A stretch of DNA of 64,000 nt from CBDAQR01 sp965199055 (GCA_965199055.1 CBDAQR010000003.1:1550001-1614000), one strand, 5' to 3'; positions 33,506-43,244 are shown, counted from the first letter of the stretch. Numbers and translations are program-made. Notes: generated from the sequence alone by a model not told the origin.

Positions 33506-34780
33506 ATGTACGAATCGACTAGCGAGCGAGATTACCAGGCCCGGGTCCAGGCGGATCTGCCTCGCAACTTTGCGATTCATCTGGTGCATGGGCTGCTCGG
33601 GCAAACCGGTTTTCGACTGCTCAACACCCCCACGTTTGTCCCCGCATTCATCCTCCTGCTGTCCGGTGGCTCAGAATTCATGGTGGGATTGGCGCTGGCG
33701 CTGTTTTCTCTCGGTAGCGCTATTACACCGCTACTCAGCGCCAGCCTGATCGGCCACCGCGATCGGGTGCTGCCCGTGGGCTTCTGGACCGGCGGCTCCA
33801 TGCGCGTGGCAGTGTTGGGCCTGGCCCTGTCGGGACTGCTGCTAACAGGTGAAAGCGCGCTCTATGCGGCCATCGCGAGCCTGGCTTTGTTTGGTCTGTT
33901 TGCTGGCATGCAGGCGGTCGTTTTTCAGGTGCTACTGGCGAAGGTGATTCCGGTCAACAACCGCGGCAAGCTCATGGGCCTACGCAATTTTCTTGCCGGC
34001 ATCACTACCGCGATAGTCGCCTGGTACGGTGGCAACTATCTGCTGGGCGATCCGCCCACGGCCACGGGCTACGGCTGGATGTTTATGCTGTCCTTCGTAC
34101 TCACGGCGACCGGCTTATTGATGTTGGCCCTGGTTCGCGAACCCCGCCCTCCAACGGTGGCGGAACAACAGAGCTTTCTCCAGCATCTGCGGGGCATGCC
34201 CGGTTTTCTTAAAGCGGAGCCGCAATTTGCGCGCTATGTGTATGCCCGCGCTTTGACCACCATGGGACGAATGGCCCTGCCCTTCTATATTCTTTACGCT
34301 GGCGAGAACATTGGCCTCAGCGGGCAAACGCTGGCCAATCTCACCATCGCATTTACGGTCGCTGCCACCGTGTCTAATCTTGGCTGGGGAATGCTGGCCG
34401 ACAGACAAGGCTTCCGCCTGTGTCTGCTGATGACGGTAGGCCTCTGGATCATCTCGACCCTCGGTCTGATGGCGAGCAATAGTTACCTTACGGTGGTACT
34501 GGTGTTTCTGGGTATCGGCGCATCCCAGGAGGGGTTTCGCATGGCGTCCATGAGCCTGGCGATGGAGTTTGGACGACGTGAAGACACGGCATTACGCGTT
34601 GCAACCGCCAATAGCGCGGCGGAAATCGCGGGCAGCATTGCCCCGCTACTCGGGGGTATCATAGCCACCGCCCTGGGTTACGGCGCTGTATTTTTTGGCG
34701 CGATCACCTGCCTGGCACTCGGCGGTGCGCTGCTGCTAACGGTGAAGGAACCGCGCTATCAGTCGGTGAGCGCCGAATAA
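33506..34780 (+). CDS. MFS transporter
   Basis: About 424 residues from ATG 33506 (MYESTSERDYQARVQADLPRNF). Twelve hydrophobic segments, with the first at LLNTPTFVPAFILLLSGG and the second half beginning FARYVYARALTTMGRMALPFYILYAG. MLADRQGFR is the loop motif. It may be a drug or metabolite exporter; substrate unknown. The same frame is open upstream to 33134 but is antisense to the SDR gene and lacks MFS features. The 3' end overlaps the convergent hydrolase gene by 22 bases. Confidence 0.87.
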   Translation: MYESTSERDYQARVQADLPRNFAIHLVHGLLGQTGFRLLNTPTFVPAFILLLSGGSEFMVGLALALFSLGSAITPLLSASLIGHRDRVLPVGFWTGGSMRVAVLGLALSGLLLTGESALYAAIASLALFGLFAGMQAVVFQVLLAKVIPVNNRGKLMGLRNFLAGITTAIVAWYGGNYLLGDPPTATGYGWMFMLSFVLTATGLLMLALVREPRPPTVAEQQSFLQHLRGMPGFLKAEPQFARYVYARALTTMGRMALPFYILYAGENIGLSGQTLANLTIAFTVAATVSNLGWGMLADRQGFRLCLLMTVGLWIISTLGLMASNSYLTVVLVFLGIGASQEGFRMASMSLAMEFGRREDTALRVATANSAAEIAGSIAPLLGGIIATALGYGAVFFGAITCLALGGALLLTVKEPRYQSVSAE

Positions 34781-35979
34781 ATTATGGAATGCAGCTGACC
34801 ACGAAAGTTGAAACTACCCGAGGGCATCAACTGCGTCATGAAAATGACTACCAGGTCTTCCACCGGGTCGATCCAAAACGCGGTACTCGCCATGCCGCCC
34901 CAGTTATACTCACCCACACCGCCCAGGTTTCCGTTTTTCACCGCATTGAGCCGCGTGGCGAAACCGAGACCAAAACCAATGCCGTCATAGGTCGTCTCGC
35001 TGAAGCTACCCCGGGCGATGACGCTCAGGTCGACATTGTCTGGCAGGTGATTACTGGTCATAAAGTCGATTGTCCGTGGACCCAACAGTCGCGCACCGTC
35101 CAGTTCGCCGCCATTACGCAACATCGCGCAGAAGCGATAGTAATCCGCCGTCGTTGAGAGCAGGCCCCCACCGCCGCCAAAGAAACTGCGGTCACGAAAA
35201 TCGCTGGCATGGGGGTCGTCGGCGAGAGTCACCGATTTGTCGAGATTGCGCTGATAACAGGCGGTAAAACGCTCTTCTTTCTCTGAGGAAATATTGAATG
35301 CGGTGTCGTGCATCCCCAGCGGGTCGAATACCTCATCGCGCAGAAACTCATCGAAGGGTTTGCCGGATATGACTTCGACCAGATAACCACAGACATCGGT
35401 GGCGACCGAATAATTCCAGGCTGTGCCGGGATCAAACTCCAGCGGCAATCCGGCGAGCTCTGAGACCATGTCTTTGAGGGTGTAGCCCGGCTTAGAGACC
35501 TGCACCCCCACCTTGCGGTAGCCATGATCAACGTTACTGGCGCGCATAAAACCGTAGGTCAAACCGGACATATGGGTGAGTAGGTCTCGTACGGTCATTG
35601 GCGCGGCACAGGGGCGCGTCTGGTAGAGCGGCCAGTTGCCGGCTTCATACACTTGCAGATTACGCCACTCGGGTATGAAACGGCGTACGGGGTCTGTCAG
35701 CGCGAACTTGCCCCGCTCCCAAAGCATCATCAATGCGACCGATGTGATCGGCTTAGTCATGGAGTAAATACGAAAGATGGCATCATCGCGCATTGGCAGC
35801 TCGCGCTCCCGATCCATCAGCCCTTCTGACTCGAAATAACAGACTTCACCGCGCCGTGCGACCAAGGTTTGAGTGCCTGCTATCTTGCCAGGCTCCACAT
35901 AGGCCGAGCGCAGATGCTCGCCGATACGCGCCAGACGCGACGAGGAAATCCCGACGGATTCCGGACTCACCACTTCCAT
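34759..35979 (-). CDS. Serine hydrolase, class C beta-lactamase/esterase family
   Basis: About 406 residues. The SxxK motif is SMTK in RIYSMTKPITSVALMM, the Tyr of the second motif is in WNYSVATDV, and HGG/KTG-like elements are replaced by YNWGGMASTAFW. The loss of a lactamase-type KTG suggests an EstB-like esterase instead of an antibiotic-resistance enzyme. No signal peptide, so probably cytoplasmic. ATG 35979 has GGAGGAG upstream; the TTG at 35994 is inferior. Confidence 0.88.
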   Translation of the reverse strand: MEVVSPESVGISSSRLARIGEHLRSAYVEPGKIAGTQTLVARRGEVCYFESEGLMDRERELPMRDDAIFRIYSMTKPITSVALMMLWERGKFALTDPVRRFIPEWRNLQVYEAGNWPLYQTRPCAAPMTVRDLLTHMSGLTYGFMRASNVDHGYRKVGVQVSKPGYTLKDMVSELAGLPLEFDPGTAWNYSVATDVCGYLVEVISGKPFDEFLRDEVFDPLGMHDTAFNISSEKEERFTACYQRNLDKSVTLADDPHASDFRDRSFFGGGGGLLSTTADYYRFCAMLRNGGELDGARLLGPRTIDFMTSNHLPDNVDLSVIARGSFSETTYDGIGFGLGFATRLNAVKNGNLGGVGEYNWGGMASTAFWIDPVEDLVVIFMTQLMPSGSFNFRGQLHSIIYSALTD

Positions 35980-36024
35980 GAAGTTCTCCTCCAAATATTC
36001 ATACTGTCCTTCCCAGGCTCGCCG

Positions 36025-36591
36025 TTACAGCGTGGTCAAATGTTCACGCAAGGCCGGCACCACTTCGTCTTCAAACCAGGGATTGCGCCGCAACCATAGC
36101 CGGTTACGCGGCGACGGGTGCGGCATCGGCCATAGCTTCGGCGCATGTTCTCGCCAGTTCTGCACCCGCGCCGTCAGGGTTTGAGCAGACTTGCCGAGAA
36201 AATATTCCTGTGCATAGCGGCCCAGCAACAGCGTCACTTCAACCTTCGGCATCTGCGCCAGTATCGCTTCATGCCAGGTTTGCGAACACAGAGGCGGCGG
36301 GGGCAAGTCCCCGGATTTTCCCTTCCCGGGATAACAGAATGCCATGGGAACAATGGCCACCTTGGACTCATCGTAGAAGCTGTCCCGATCCAGCTGCAGC
36401 CATTCACGCAGTTTGTCGCCACTGGGATCATTCCAGGGTATGCCCGTCTCATGGACCTTCGTTCCCGGCGCCTGGCCGACAATCAACAGTCTGGCCGTAG
36501 TGCTCGCACGCAGCACCGGGCGCGGCCCCAATGGCAGGTCGCACAAATCACAGGCTCTAACCTGCGCCAATAGATCGTTTAGCGGTATCAT
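36025..36591 (-). CDS. Uracil-DNA glycosylase superfamily protein
   Basis: 188 residues. VGQAPGTKVHETGIPWNDPSGDKLREWL is the N-terminal active-site motif (GxAPG as in family 4/5 UDGs), and MPHPSPRN is the C-terminal HPSP motif. A CDLC pair lies near the N-terminus, but the four-cysteine iron-sulfur set of family 4 is incomplete. It may excise uracil or another lesion, or have lost activity. It starts only nine bases from the divergent alpha/beta hydrolase. Confidence 0.85.
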   Translation of the reverse strand: MIPLNDLLAQVRACDLCDLPLGPRPVLRASTTARLLIVGQAPGTKVHETGIPWNDPSGDKLREWLQLDRDSFYDESKVAIVPMAFCYPGKGKSGDLPPPPLCSQTWHEAILAQMPKVEVTLLLGRYAQEYFLGKSAQTLTARVQNWREHAPKLWPMPHPSPRNRLWLRRNPWFEDEVVPALREHLTTL

Positions 36592-36600
36592 TGGCGCCCC

Positions 36601-37419
36601 ATGCTACTTCATCACGTCTATAGACCAAAAGTCGAAAGCGCTTCGGAACAAACCTCCGCAGCCGATGGCGCGCTGTCCAGCACAGAAAATATCGTCCTGC
36701 TTCACGGTTTGTTTGGCTCGGCTTCCAATCTCGGCATCATTGCGCGGGGGATGGCTGAACACTTCAATGTGTATTCACTCGATCTACCCAATCACGGTCG
36801 CTCGCCTCGCTCGGAAAACTTCGACTACAGCGCGATGGGCGCCGCTGTTGCCGACTTCATTCGCGCTAACGCATTAGGCCGTTGCCATTTGTTGGGACAC
36901 TCCATGGGCGGCAAAGCCGCGATGCAGGTGGCCATGGACAACCCCGAACTGGTGGACAAACTCGTCGTCGCCGATGTGGCGCCGGTGCAATACCCACCCC
37001 ATCACAATCACATACTGGCGGGTCTGGACGCGGTAGCCGAGCACGCCCCCCAGCAACGTCGCGAAGCAGATGCCATTCTGGCAAAGCACGTTTCGGAGGC
37101 GAGTGTTCGCGCATTTTTACTTAAGAGCTGGCAGCCGGATGATGAAGGCAGCTTCCGCTGGCTTATCAATCGCGAAGCCGTGAAAGCGAACTACGCAAAC
37201 TTAGGCATGGCCAATGTGGGGCCGCCCTGGCCGGGACCGACGTTGTTTATCAAGGGCTCAGAGTCTGACTACATACTCCCGCAACACCGCGACCAGATCC
37301 TTGCTCTGTTCCCTGCAGCCGAGGTAAAGATCATTCAGGGCACAGGCCACTGGCTGCACGCGGAGAAGCCGGCCATTTTCAACCGGCTAGTCAAACGCTT
37401 CCTGCTGGATCAGGGCTGA
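36601..37419 (+). CDS. Alpha/beta hydrolase (YbfF-like esterase)
   Basis: 272 residues. The oxyanion-hole HGLFGS, the nucleophile elbow LLGHSMGGKAAMQVA and the late catalytic His in IIQGTGHWLHAEKP are present. The acid is probably the Asp in KGSESDYI. The closest general type is YbfF, a short-acyl or malonyl-CoA-like esterase. An N-terminal stretch of about 28 residues (VESASEQTSAADGALSST) is unusual and could mean a later start. The 3' end overlaps the convergent gene by ten bases. Confidence 0.88.
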   Translation: MLLHHVYRPKVESASEQTSAADGALSSTENIVLLHGLFGSASNLGIIARGMAEHFNVYSLDLPNHGRSPRSENFDYSAMGAAVADFIRANALGRCHLLGHSMGGKAAMQVAMDNPELVDKLVVADVAPVQYPPHHNHILAGLDAVAEHAPQQRREADAILAKHVSEASVRAFLLKSWQPDDEGSFRWLINREAVKANYANLGMANVGPPWPGPTLFIKGSESDYILPQHRDQILALFPAAEVKIIQGTGHWLHAEKPAIFNRLVKRFLLDQG

Positions 37420-38372
37420 AACGGCTGACCCAAGCGGAATTCCAGCAGTGTACCGGCTGGAATACTAATCGATTCACCCTGCGTCAGTATTGAGGCACCG
37501 GCACCCACGGCGGCACCCGTCTTGGCACCACTTTTACCGTCAATCAAAGCGCCTATCGCAGCAGCCCCAAGGGTACGCCGTGCTGTGCTACCCGCCGTGT
37601 TGTCGGTGACTGCCTTAACGCTAGACGTCACCACAGGGCGCATCTGGTTGTTCACCATGATATCGGTCAGTGTCAGCGTTAACTGCGAACGGCCGGCGAT
37701 ACGGCCTGATTGCTGCGCATTGGTGAGAACACCGTAGACGTTCGCACCACGGGGTGCGACCGTTTGACCTCCGGCAACCAGATCGCCCTCCAGGCGACCG
37801 GTAAAGCGAAAGCCAGCCTGCTGGCGCCGCGAATCAATTGCCTGTCCAAGACGAACCATGATTCGCGAGCCTGCTTCAACCGCCGGAGCGGCGGCAGGAG
37901 CAGGTGCCGCAGCCGCGGCGGGTGCAGCATTGCCTGCAGCTGCCGCAGCGGCAGGATCAGCGGTGAAAAAGATCGCGTCCACAGTCGCGCGCGGATAGGT
38001 GTACATCGCGCCGCCCGAGCGGAACCGGATATTGCCCGAGGAGCCGCCGGAATAGTCCCCAACTTTACTCTCGCCGCTACGCAGTTCCAGCGTGTCGCCA
38101 CCACCGTTATCCGCGGAATCGGCCACCGTCGGTTCGGCATTGGCATCGCCGTCACCATCGTGTTCGAAAAACAAGGAGTCGACATCTGCTACGGAGTAGG
38201 TCTGGGTAGAACCACCTGAACTAAAGCGCACATTGTTGGAGGAGCCGCCGCGGTAATCGCCGCTCAGACTCTTGCCGTTACGCAACTCAAGGGTATCGGC
38301 GTGTACAGCGCCGCTGCTCGCTACTAGTGACACTATTGCCAGGCCAGCCAGGCGCTTCGATAAGTGTTTCAT
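37410..38372 (-). CDS. Exported repeat protein with glycine-zipper C-terminus, function unknown
   Basis: 320 residues. A signal peptide ends near VHA-D (residue 26). Two tandem copies of an about 45-residue unit follow: DTLELRNGKSLSGDY...VDSLFF and DTLELRSGESKVGDY...VDAIFF. A low-complexity Ala/Pro linker (about residues 133-165) then leads to a C-terminal domain starting GSRIMVRLGQAIDSRRQQAGFRF. Near the end, LGAAAIGALIDGKSGAKTGAAVGAGASI is a glycine-zipper-like membrane or oligomerisation segment. The repeats look like small beta modules. An envelope role is likely; no enzymatic motif is visible. Confidence 0.72.
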   Translation of the reverse strand: MKHLSKRLAGLAIVSLVASSGAVHADTLELRNGKSLSGDYRGGSSNNVRFSSGGSTQTYSVADVDSLFFEHDGDGDANAEPTVADSADNGGGDTLELRSGESKVGDYSGGSSGNIRFRSGGAMYTYPRATVDAIFFTADPAAAAAAGNAAPAAAAAPAPAAAPAVEAGSRIMVRLGQAIDSRRQQAGFRFTGRLEGDLVAGGQTVAPRGANVYGVLTNAQQSGRIAGRSQLTLTLTDIMVNNQMRPVVTSSVKAVTDNTAGSTARRTLGAAAIGALIDGKSGAKTGAAVGAGASILTQGESISIPAGTLLEFRLGQPFQP

Positions 38373-38568
38373 GCTCTACCTCGTGTATCTCAAAAGCCGT
38401 CTCAGAACTAAAAAGTGTAGCACCCTTACAGTGACAATTTCTCCTACAAGTAATTCCATGTTCATGTAGCACAAATCCGCGACGCACGGCTGGAAAATGG
38501 CGCCTATTGGAGTACAATCGCCGCCTTGTGAAACCTGCCCCGCGTGGCGAACAGGACCCTTCCTAACG

Positions 38569-41466
38569 ATGACACCTGCACCCCTGTCGGAACTCGAAAA
38601 TCGCGGCGATTTCATACGCCGACACATAGGGCCCAGCCCAGCCCAGCAAACCGAGATGGCCCAGGCAATTGGCTATGAATCAGCAGCCGCGCTGATCGAT
38701 GACACCATTCCCCAACTGATCCGACGCGAAGCACCTATGCAGCTGGATTCGCCCAATACGGAGCAGGCGGTCATAGCGCGTCTGAGGAGCATTGCCGAAC
38801 AGAACCAGGTGTTCCGCTCGTTCATCGGCTGCGGCTATCACGACACGTATACCCCGCCTGTTATTCAGCGCAACGTGCTGGAAAATCCGGGTTGGTACAC
38901 CGCCTATACGCCCTACCAGCCTGAAATATCTCAAGGTCGTCTGGAAGGTTTGCTGAACTTTCAGCAAATGGTCATGGATCTGACGGGAATGGATCTGGCG
39001 AACGCCTCCATGCTAGACGAAGGCACGGCAGCCGCCGAGGCCATGACATTGCTGCAGCGGGTGAACAAAAAGAACCGCAGCCATACGTTCATCGTGGCTG
39101 AGGATTGTCACCCGCAAACCATCGCCGTCGTGCAAACCCGCGCCAAGCCTCTGGACATCGAAGTGCTCGTAGGCGACCCAATGCAACTGCTCGGCGAGCA
39201 GGAAGCCTTCGGCGTTCTGCTGCAATACCCAGGCACTTATGGTGACGTGAAGGATATCGCTCCGATCATTGAGCAGGCGCACGCGGCCAACACCCTGGTC
39301 ACCGTTGCCGCCGATATCATGTCGCTGCTGTTGCTCAAATCACCCGGCGCACAAGGTGCCGACGTGGTGGTGGGCAACACCCAGCGATTCGGCGTTCCCA
39401 TGGGCTTCGGTGGGCCCCACGCTGCATATTTTGCAACGCGAGACGCCTACAAGCGCTCAACCCCGGGACGCATCATCGGTGTTTCTATTGATCGCCGCGG
39501 CAATCAGGCGCTGCGCATGGCCATGCAAACGCGCGAGCAGCATATTCGCCGTGAAAAAGCGACCAGCAACATTTGCACCTCGCAGGCTTTGTTGGCGCTC
39601 ATGGCGAGTTTCTATGCCATGTACCACGGCCCAGAAGGGCTACGCAGAATTGCACAGCGTATTCATCGCCACACCGCGATTCTCGCCACTGCGCTCGCAG
39701 ATGCCGGCCTGCAGGCGGATAACAGTAGCTATTTCGACACCTTGACGTTCAGCGTCGGTGAGAGCAGCGCAGCGATTCTCGAGCGCGCCGAGCTGCTGCA
39801 GCTAAATCTGCGAGTGATGGGCGCCGGCAAGCTCGGGGTCAGCCTCGACGAAACCAGCGGGCGCCGCGAACTCCAGGACCTGTGGTTTGTATTCACGGGC
39901 AGCGAAGAGGAACTCGATGTCGATGCGCTGGATTCACGCGCCTCAGAGCATCCGGGCATCTCCGATGCACTCTTCCGCGAAACCGATTATCTACAGCATC
40001 CCATCTTCAATGACTTCCACTCGGAAACCGAGATGCTGCGTTATCTGCGCCGCCTGGAAGATAAGGACATTGCGCTCAACCGTGCCATGATTCCGCTGGG
40101 ATCGTGCACAATGAAACTCAACGCCACGACGGAAATGATCGGCATCACCTGGCCAGAATTCGCGGGCATACACCCCTTCGCACCCGAGTCGCAGACCCGT
40201 GGCTACCAGCAACTACTGGAAGAACTGGAGCAGATGCTGCTCGAATGCACCGGTTACGACGCGATATCCATGCAGCCCAATGCCGGCTCTCAGGGCGAAT
40301 ACGCCGGACTGCTGGCGATTAAGCGCTACCACGAGAGCCGCGGTGACCATCAGCGCGATATCTGCCTGATACCCAGCTCCGCCCATGGCACGAATCCGGC
40401 CAGCGCTGCGTTAGCGGGCCTCAAAGTGGTCATTGTCGAGTGCGACCATGACGGCAATGTCGACATGGACGACCTTACAGACAAGTGTGAGCGCCACCGG
40501 GAGGAACTGGCGTGCATCATGGTGACTTACCCATCGACCCACGGCGTGTTTGAGGAAAGTATCGTTGACCTGTGCGAACTGGTGCACAAGCACGGCGGCC
40601 AGGTCTACGTCGATGGTGCCAATCTCAATGCCCTTGTGGGGCTGGCAGCCCCGGGCAAATTCGGCGCCGATGTATCGCACTTGAATCTACACAAGACCTT
40701 TTGTATTCCGCATGGCGGCGGCGGTCCCGGCATGGGTCCAATTGGCGTGGGTGCGCACTTGGCGCCCTTCCTGCCCAATCATCCGCTCTGCCAGATCGGT
40801 GAACTGAGTGAGAATAACGATGTGGTAGCCAGCGCACCCTTCGGCAGCACCTCAATTCTGCCCATATCCTGGGCCTATATCGCTCTGATGGGCGCTGAAG
40901 GTTTGGAGCAGGCCACACGCGTTGCCATATTGAATGCAAACTACATCGCGCACCGACTCAAGGACCACTTCCCGATACTGTACACCGGGCGCAATGGCCG
41001 AGTGGCCCACGAATGCATTATCGACATGCGTCCGCTCAAGGATGCAAGCGGCATCAGCGAGGAAGACGTGGCGAAGCGCCTGATCGATTTTGGCTTCCAC
41101 GCTCCCACCATGTCATTCCCGGTCGCGGGCACCCTGATGGTGGAGCCCACGGAAAGTGAGTCACTGTTCGAACTGGATCGCTTTTGCGATGCGCTGATAG
41201 CCATCCGCGAGGAAATCCGAGCCGTGGAGGAAGGCACTTTCGACAGTGAGGACAATCCACTGTGCAACGCGCCTCACTCCCTCGAGGACATTGTCGAGGA
41301 CGACTGGCAGCACCCCTACACCCGCGAGATGGCCGCCTACCCGCTGGACAGCCTGCGCCGTGGCAAGTACTGGGCGCCGGTTAACCGCATCGACAATGTC
41401 TATGGTGACCGGAATCTGGTCTGTTCTTGTCCCTCTATCGATAGCTATCGAGAAACGGCAGAATAG
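38569..41466 (+). CDS. gcvP: Glycine dehydrogenase (aminomethyl-transferring), P protein
   Basis: 965 residues, the fused homodimeric P protein. The PLP-binding lysine is in HLNLHKTFCIPHGGGGPG, and IPLGSCTMKLNATTEM and the N-terminal half (FIGCGYHDTYTPPVIQRNVLENPGWYTAYTPYQPEISQGRLE) are complete. It decarboxylates glycine and passes the aminomethyl group to lipoyl-GcvH. gcvT and gcvH are absent on either side, and no glycine riboswitch is evident in the 196-base leader. ATG 38569 matches homologues (MTPAPLSELENRGDFIRRHIGP). A possible -10 TACAAT lies at 38514-38519. Confidence 0.96.
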   Translation: MTPAPLSELENRGDFIRRHIGPSPAQQTEMAQAIGYESAAALIDDTIPQLIRREAPMQLDSPNTEQAVIARLRSIAEQNQVFRSFIGCGYHDTYTPPVIQRNVLENPGWYTAYTPYQPEISQGRLEGLLNFQQMVMDLTGMDLANASMLDEGTAAAEAMTLLQRVNKKNRSHTFIVAEDCHPQTIAVVQTRAKPLDIEVLVGDPMQLLGEQEAFGVLLQYPGTYGDVKDIAPIIEQAHAANTLVTVAADIMSLLLLKSPGAQGADVVVGNTQRFGVPMGFGGPHAAYFATRDAYKRSTPGRIIGVSIDRRGNQALRMAMQTREQHIRREKATSNICTSQALLALMASFYAMYHGPEGLRRIAQRIHRHTAILATALADAGLQADNSSYFDTLTFSVGESSAAILERAELLQLNLRVMGAGKLGVSLDETSGRRELQDLWFVFTGSEEELDVDALDSRASEHPGISDALFRETDYLQHPIFNDFHSETEMLRYLRRLEDKDIALNRAMIPLGSCTMKLNATTEMIGITWPEFAGIHPFAPESQTRGYQQLLEELEQMLLECTGYDAISMQPNAGSQGEYAGLLAIKRYHESRGDHQRDICLIPSSAHGTNPASAALAGLKVVIVECDHDGNVDMDDLTDKCERHREELACIMVTYPSTHGVFEESIVDLCELVHKHGGQVYVDGANLNALVGLAAPGKFGADVSHLNLHKTFCIPHGGGGPGMGPIGVGAHLAPFLPNHPLCQIGELSENNDVVASAPFGSTSILPISWAYIALMGAEGLEQATRVAILNANYIAHRLKDHFPILYTGRNGRVAHECIIDMRPLKDASGISEEDVAKRLIDFGFHAPTMSFPVAGTLMVEPTESESLFELDRFCDALIAIREEIRAVEEGTFDSEDNPLCNAPHSLEDIVEDDWQHPYTREMAAYPLDSLRRGKYWAPVNRIDNVYGDRNLVCSCPSIDSYRETAE

Positions 41467-41487
41467 GCTCCTCTCCAAGGAGCCACT

Positions 41488-42063
41488 ATGGCCAGCATCT
41501 GTATTTATTGCGGTTCGAGCCCCGGCGCGAACCCCCTCTTCAAGCAAGCGGCAGTCGAGATGGGGCAACTCATTGCGGCGGGTGGCCACACGCTGGTGTA
41601 CGGAGGCGGCCATGTCGGACTCATGGGCGCCGTCGCTGATGCGGCACTCAACGCGGGCGGTGAGGTCGTGGGCGTCATTCCCCAGGATTTGCTGGAAAAA
41701 GAGGTCGGGCATGGCGCAGTGACCGAACTGGTCAGCGTGTCCTCCATGCATGAACGAAAAATGGAGATGGCAAAGCGAGCCGATGCGTTTATCGCGTTGC
41801 CCGGCGGCATAGGTACGCTCGAAGAAATTGTGGAAGTATTTACCTGGAATCAACTGGGCTTCCACTCCAAAGCCTGCGGGCTGCTCAACATCGAGGGCTT
41901 CTACGACGCCCTGCTCGGCTTCCTCGACCAAATGGTTGCGCAGCGATTCTTGACCCCGGCACACAGGGAACAATTGTTGGTTGCCAATTCCACTCCCGAG
42001 ATTTTGGAATGCGTACTGGCCTACGAACCTGTTACGCTCGACAAATGGATGGATCGAGTCTGA
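41488..42063 (+). CDS. LOG-family nucleotide N-glycosidase (TIGR00730)
   Basis: 191 residues with PGGIGTLEEIVEVFTW, the conserved PGGxGTxxE motif of cytokinin-riboside-monophosphate phosphoribohydrolases, and the N-terminal CIYCGSSPG. It hydrolyses nucleoside 5'-monophosphates to base and ribose 5-phosphate; many bacterial members act on AMP or other purine nucleotides. AGGAG precedes the ATG, 21 bases after gcvP. Confidence 0.93.
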   Translation: MASICIYCGSSPGANPLFKQAAVEMGQLIAAGGHTLVYGGGHVGLMGAVADAALNAGGEVVGVIPQDLLEKEVGHGAVTELVSVSSMHERKMEMAKRADAFIALPGGIGTLEEIVEVFTWNQLGFHSKACGLLNIEGFYDALLGFLDQMVAQRFLTPAHREQLLVANSTPEILECVLAYEPVTLDKWMDRV

Positions 42064-42074
42064 GGGGCAATGTA

Positions 42075-42554
42075 ATGAAAATACTCGCACTAATACTGCT
42101 ATGGGGCGTCACAGTCGCCGCCAACGCCGCCACTCCGGCGGAGCGAGAGGCGTTACTGCAAGAGATTCTCAACGCACATAAGCTACCCCGAATTGCTGAG
42201 AATCAAAGCTTTCGAGAGGCGATCGCCGGTGGCTACTTCGACTCGATGGCGGGCGAGCTGCAGCAGTATCTCGGCTTCCGCGATCGCTACGACGCAACCT
42301 CGGTGGCAATCTACGTGTCGCTACCTGAGAAATTCCGCGAAGCCCTGGGGCCTTTTCCTGGCACATTCTGCGAGCAACTGGCTACCAAGCGCCTACACAT
42401 TCTCAATCGCGATGCCCTGCAAATTGCGCTCGATAAAGAGATCAGCATCAACCAAAAGGTCATGGATGGCATCAAGCTGCTGGGCCGCCAGTATCCCAAT
42501 ATTGAAGACCGCGACACACTCAATGCGGGCATCCAGGAATGTTATCCCAAGTAA
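42075..42554 (+). CDS. Small exported protein, function unknown
   Basis: 159 residues from ATG 42075 (GAGGGG upstream). A signal peptide MKILALILLWGVTVAANA is followed by a helical, charged mature part (TPAEREALLQEILNAHKLPRIAENQSFREAIAGGYFD...). No known domain was recognised. It starts 11 bases after the LOG stop and ends 15 bases before the oxygenase, so it is probably cotranscribed. Confidence 0.75.
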   Translation: MKILALILLWGVTVAANAATPAEREALLQEILNAHKLPRIAENQSFREAIAGGYFDSMAGELQQYLGFRDRYDATSVAIYVSLPEKFREALGPFPGTFCEQLATKRLHILNRDALQIALDKEISINQKVMDGIKLLGRQYPNIEDRDTLNAGIQECYPK

Positions 42555-42569
42555 TTGTGAGATCAGGCC

Positions 42570-43241
42570 ATGGATGACCCTAGCGGCGTCAGTTTTACCA
42601 GCAGCGAAGTCGTGCCTTTCTTTCCCACGCTGGTATACAAGTGGCAGTTGGCACCCAGCACCTTTGAACCGCTTAACGCAAAAATTCTAGCCAAACTCGA
42701 TGAGCTGACGGCCGATGAGCCCCCGCTGGCGCCAGGCGGCATGTGGCAAACCGATCATCGCTTCCACGAGGCCGAAGGCATGGGGTTTTTCAAAAACATG
42801 CTGCAGGGGTCGGTAACGAGCGTATTACAGTCGCTGAAGATCAAACACCCAGCGTTTGAGGTGACCGGCTGCTGGGCCAACATCTCCGGCCCCGCGGCAC
42901 CGCACAAGATGCATACGCATCCCAACAATTACCTGAGCGGCGTGTACTACGTGAAAACCCAGGACAAGGCGAACAGCATCTACTTCTATGATCCTCGCCA
43001 TCAGGTGGGGGTGATTTCACCCGAAACGACCGAGCGCGGGCCCGCAACAGCGGGCAAGGTCAGCCTGCAGGTCGACCCCGGCACGATGATTATCTTCCCG
43101 TCCTGGCTGCAACATTCGGTGAACCCCAATCGCAGCCCAGAAAACCGGGTTAGCATTGCCTTCAACATCATGTTCTCGAATTTTGCCGAGACCATGAGCC
43201 CTCCTCAATGGGAGGGCAACATCTCTGCCGAAGAGCAGTAG
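42570..43241 (+). CDS. Putative 2OG-Fe(II) oxygenase (TIGR02466 type)
   Basis: 223 residues. The double-stranded beta helix shows APHKMHTHPNNYLSGVYYVKT (His and partner iron ligands), MIIFPSWLQHSVNPN (distal His) and ENRVSIAFNIMF with the 2-oxoglutarate Arg. This matches the TIGR02466/PF13759 group, often encoded by marine bacteria and phages, whose substrates are unknown. The opening VVPFFPTLVYKWQL is typical. It is convergent with the aldolase-family gene. Confidence 0.87.
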   Translation: MDDPSGVSFTSSEVVPFFPTLVYKWQLAPSTFEPLNAKILAKLDELTADEPPLAPGGMWQTDHRFHEAEGMGFFKNMLQGSVTSVLQSLKIKHPAFEVTGCWANISGPAAPHKMHTHPNNYLSGVYYVKTQDKANSIYFYDPRHQVGVISPETTERGPATAGKVSLQVDPGTMIIFPSWLQHSVNPNRSPENRVSIAFNIMFSNFAETMSPPQWEGNISAEEQ

Positions 43242-43244
43242 CGC

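Noticed and set aside
38373..38568. Possible glycine riboswitch before gcvP
   Set aside because: No paired aptamer-like GGAGAG elements or terminator switch could be seen by eye.
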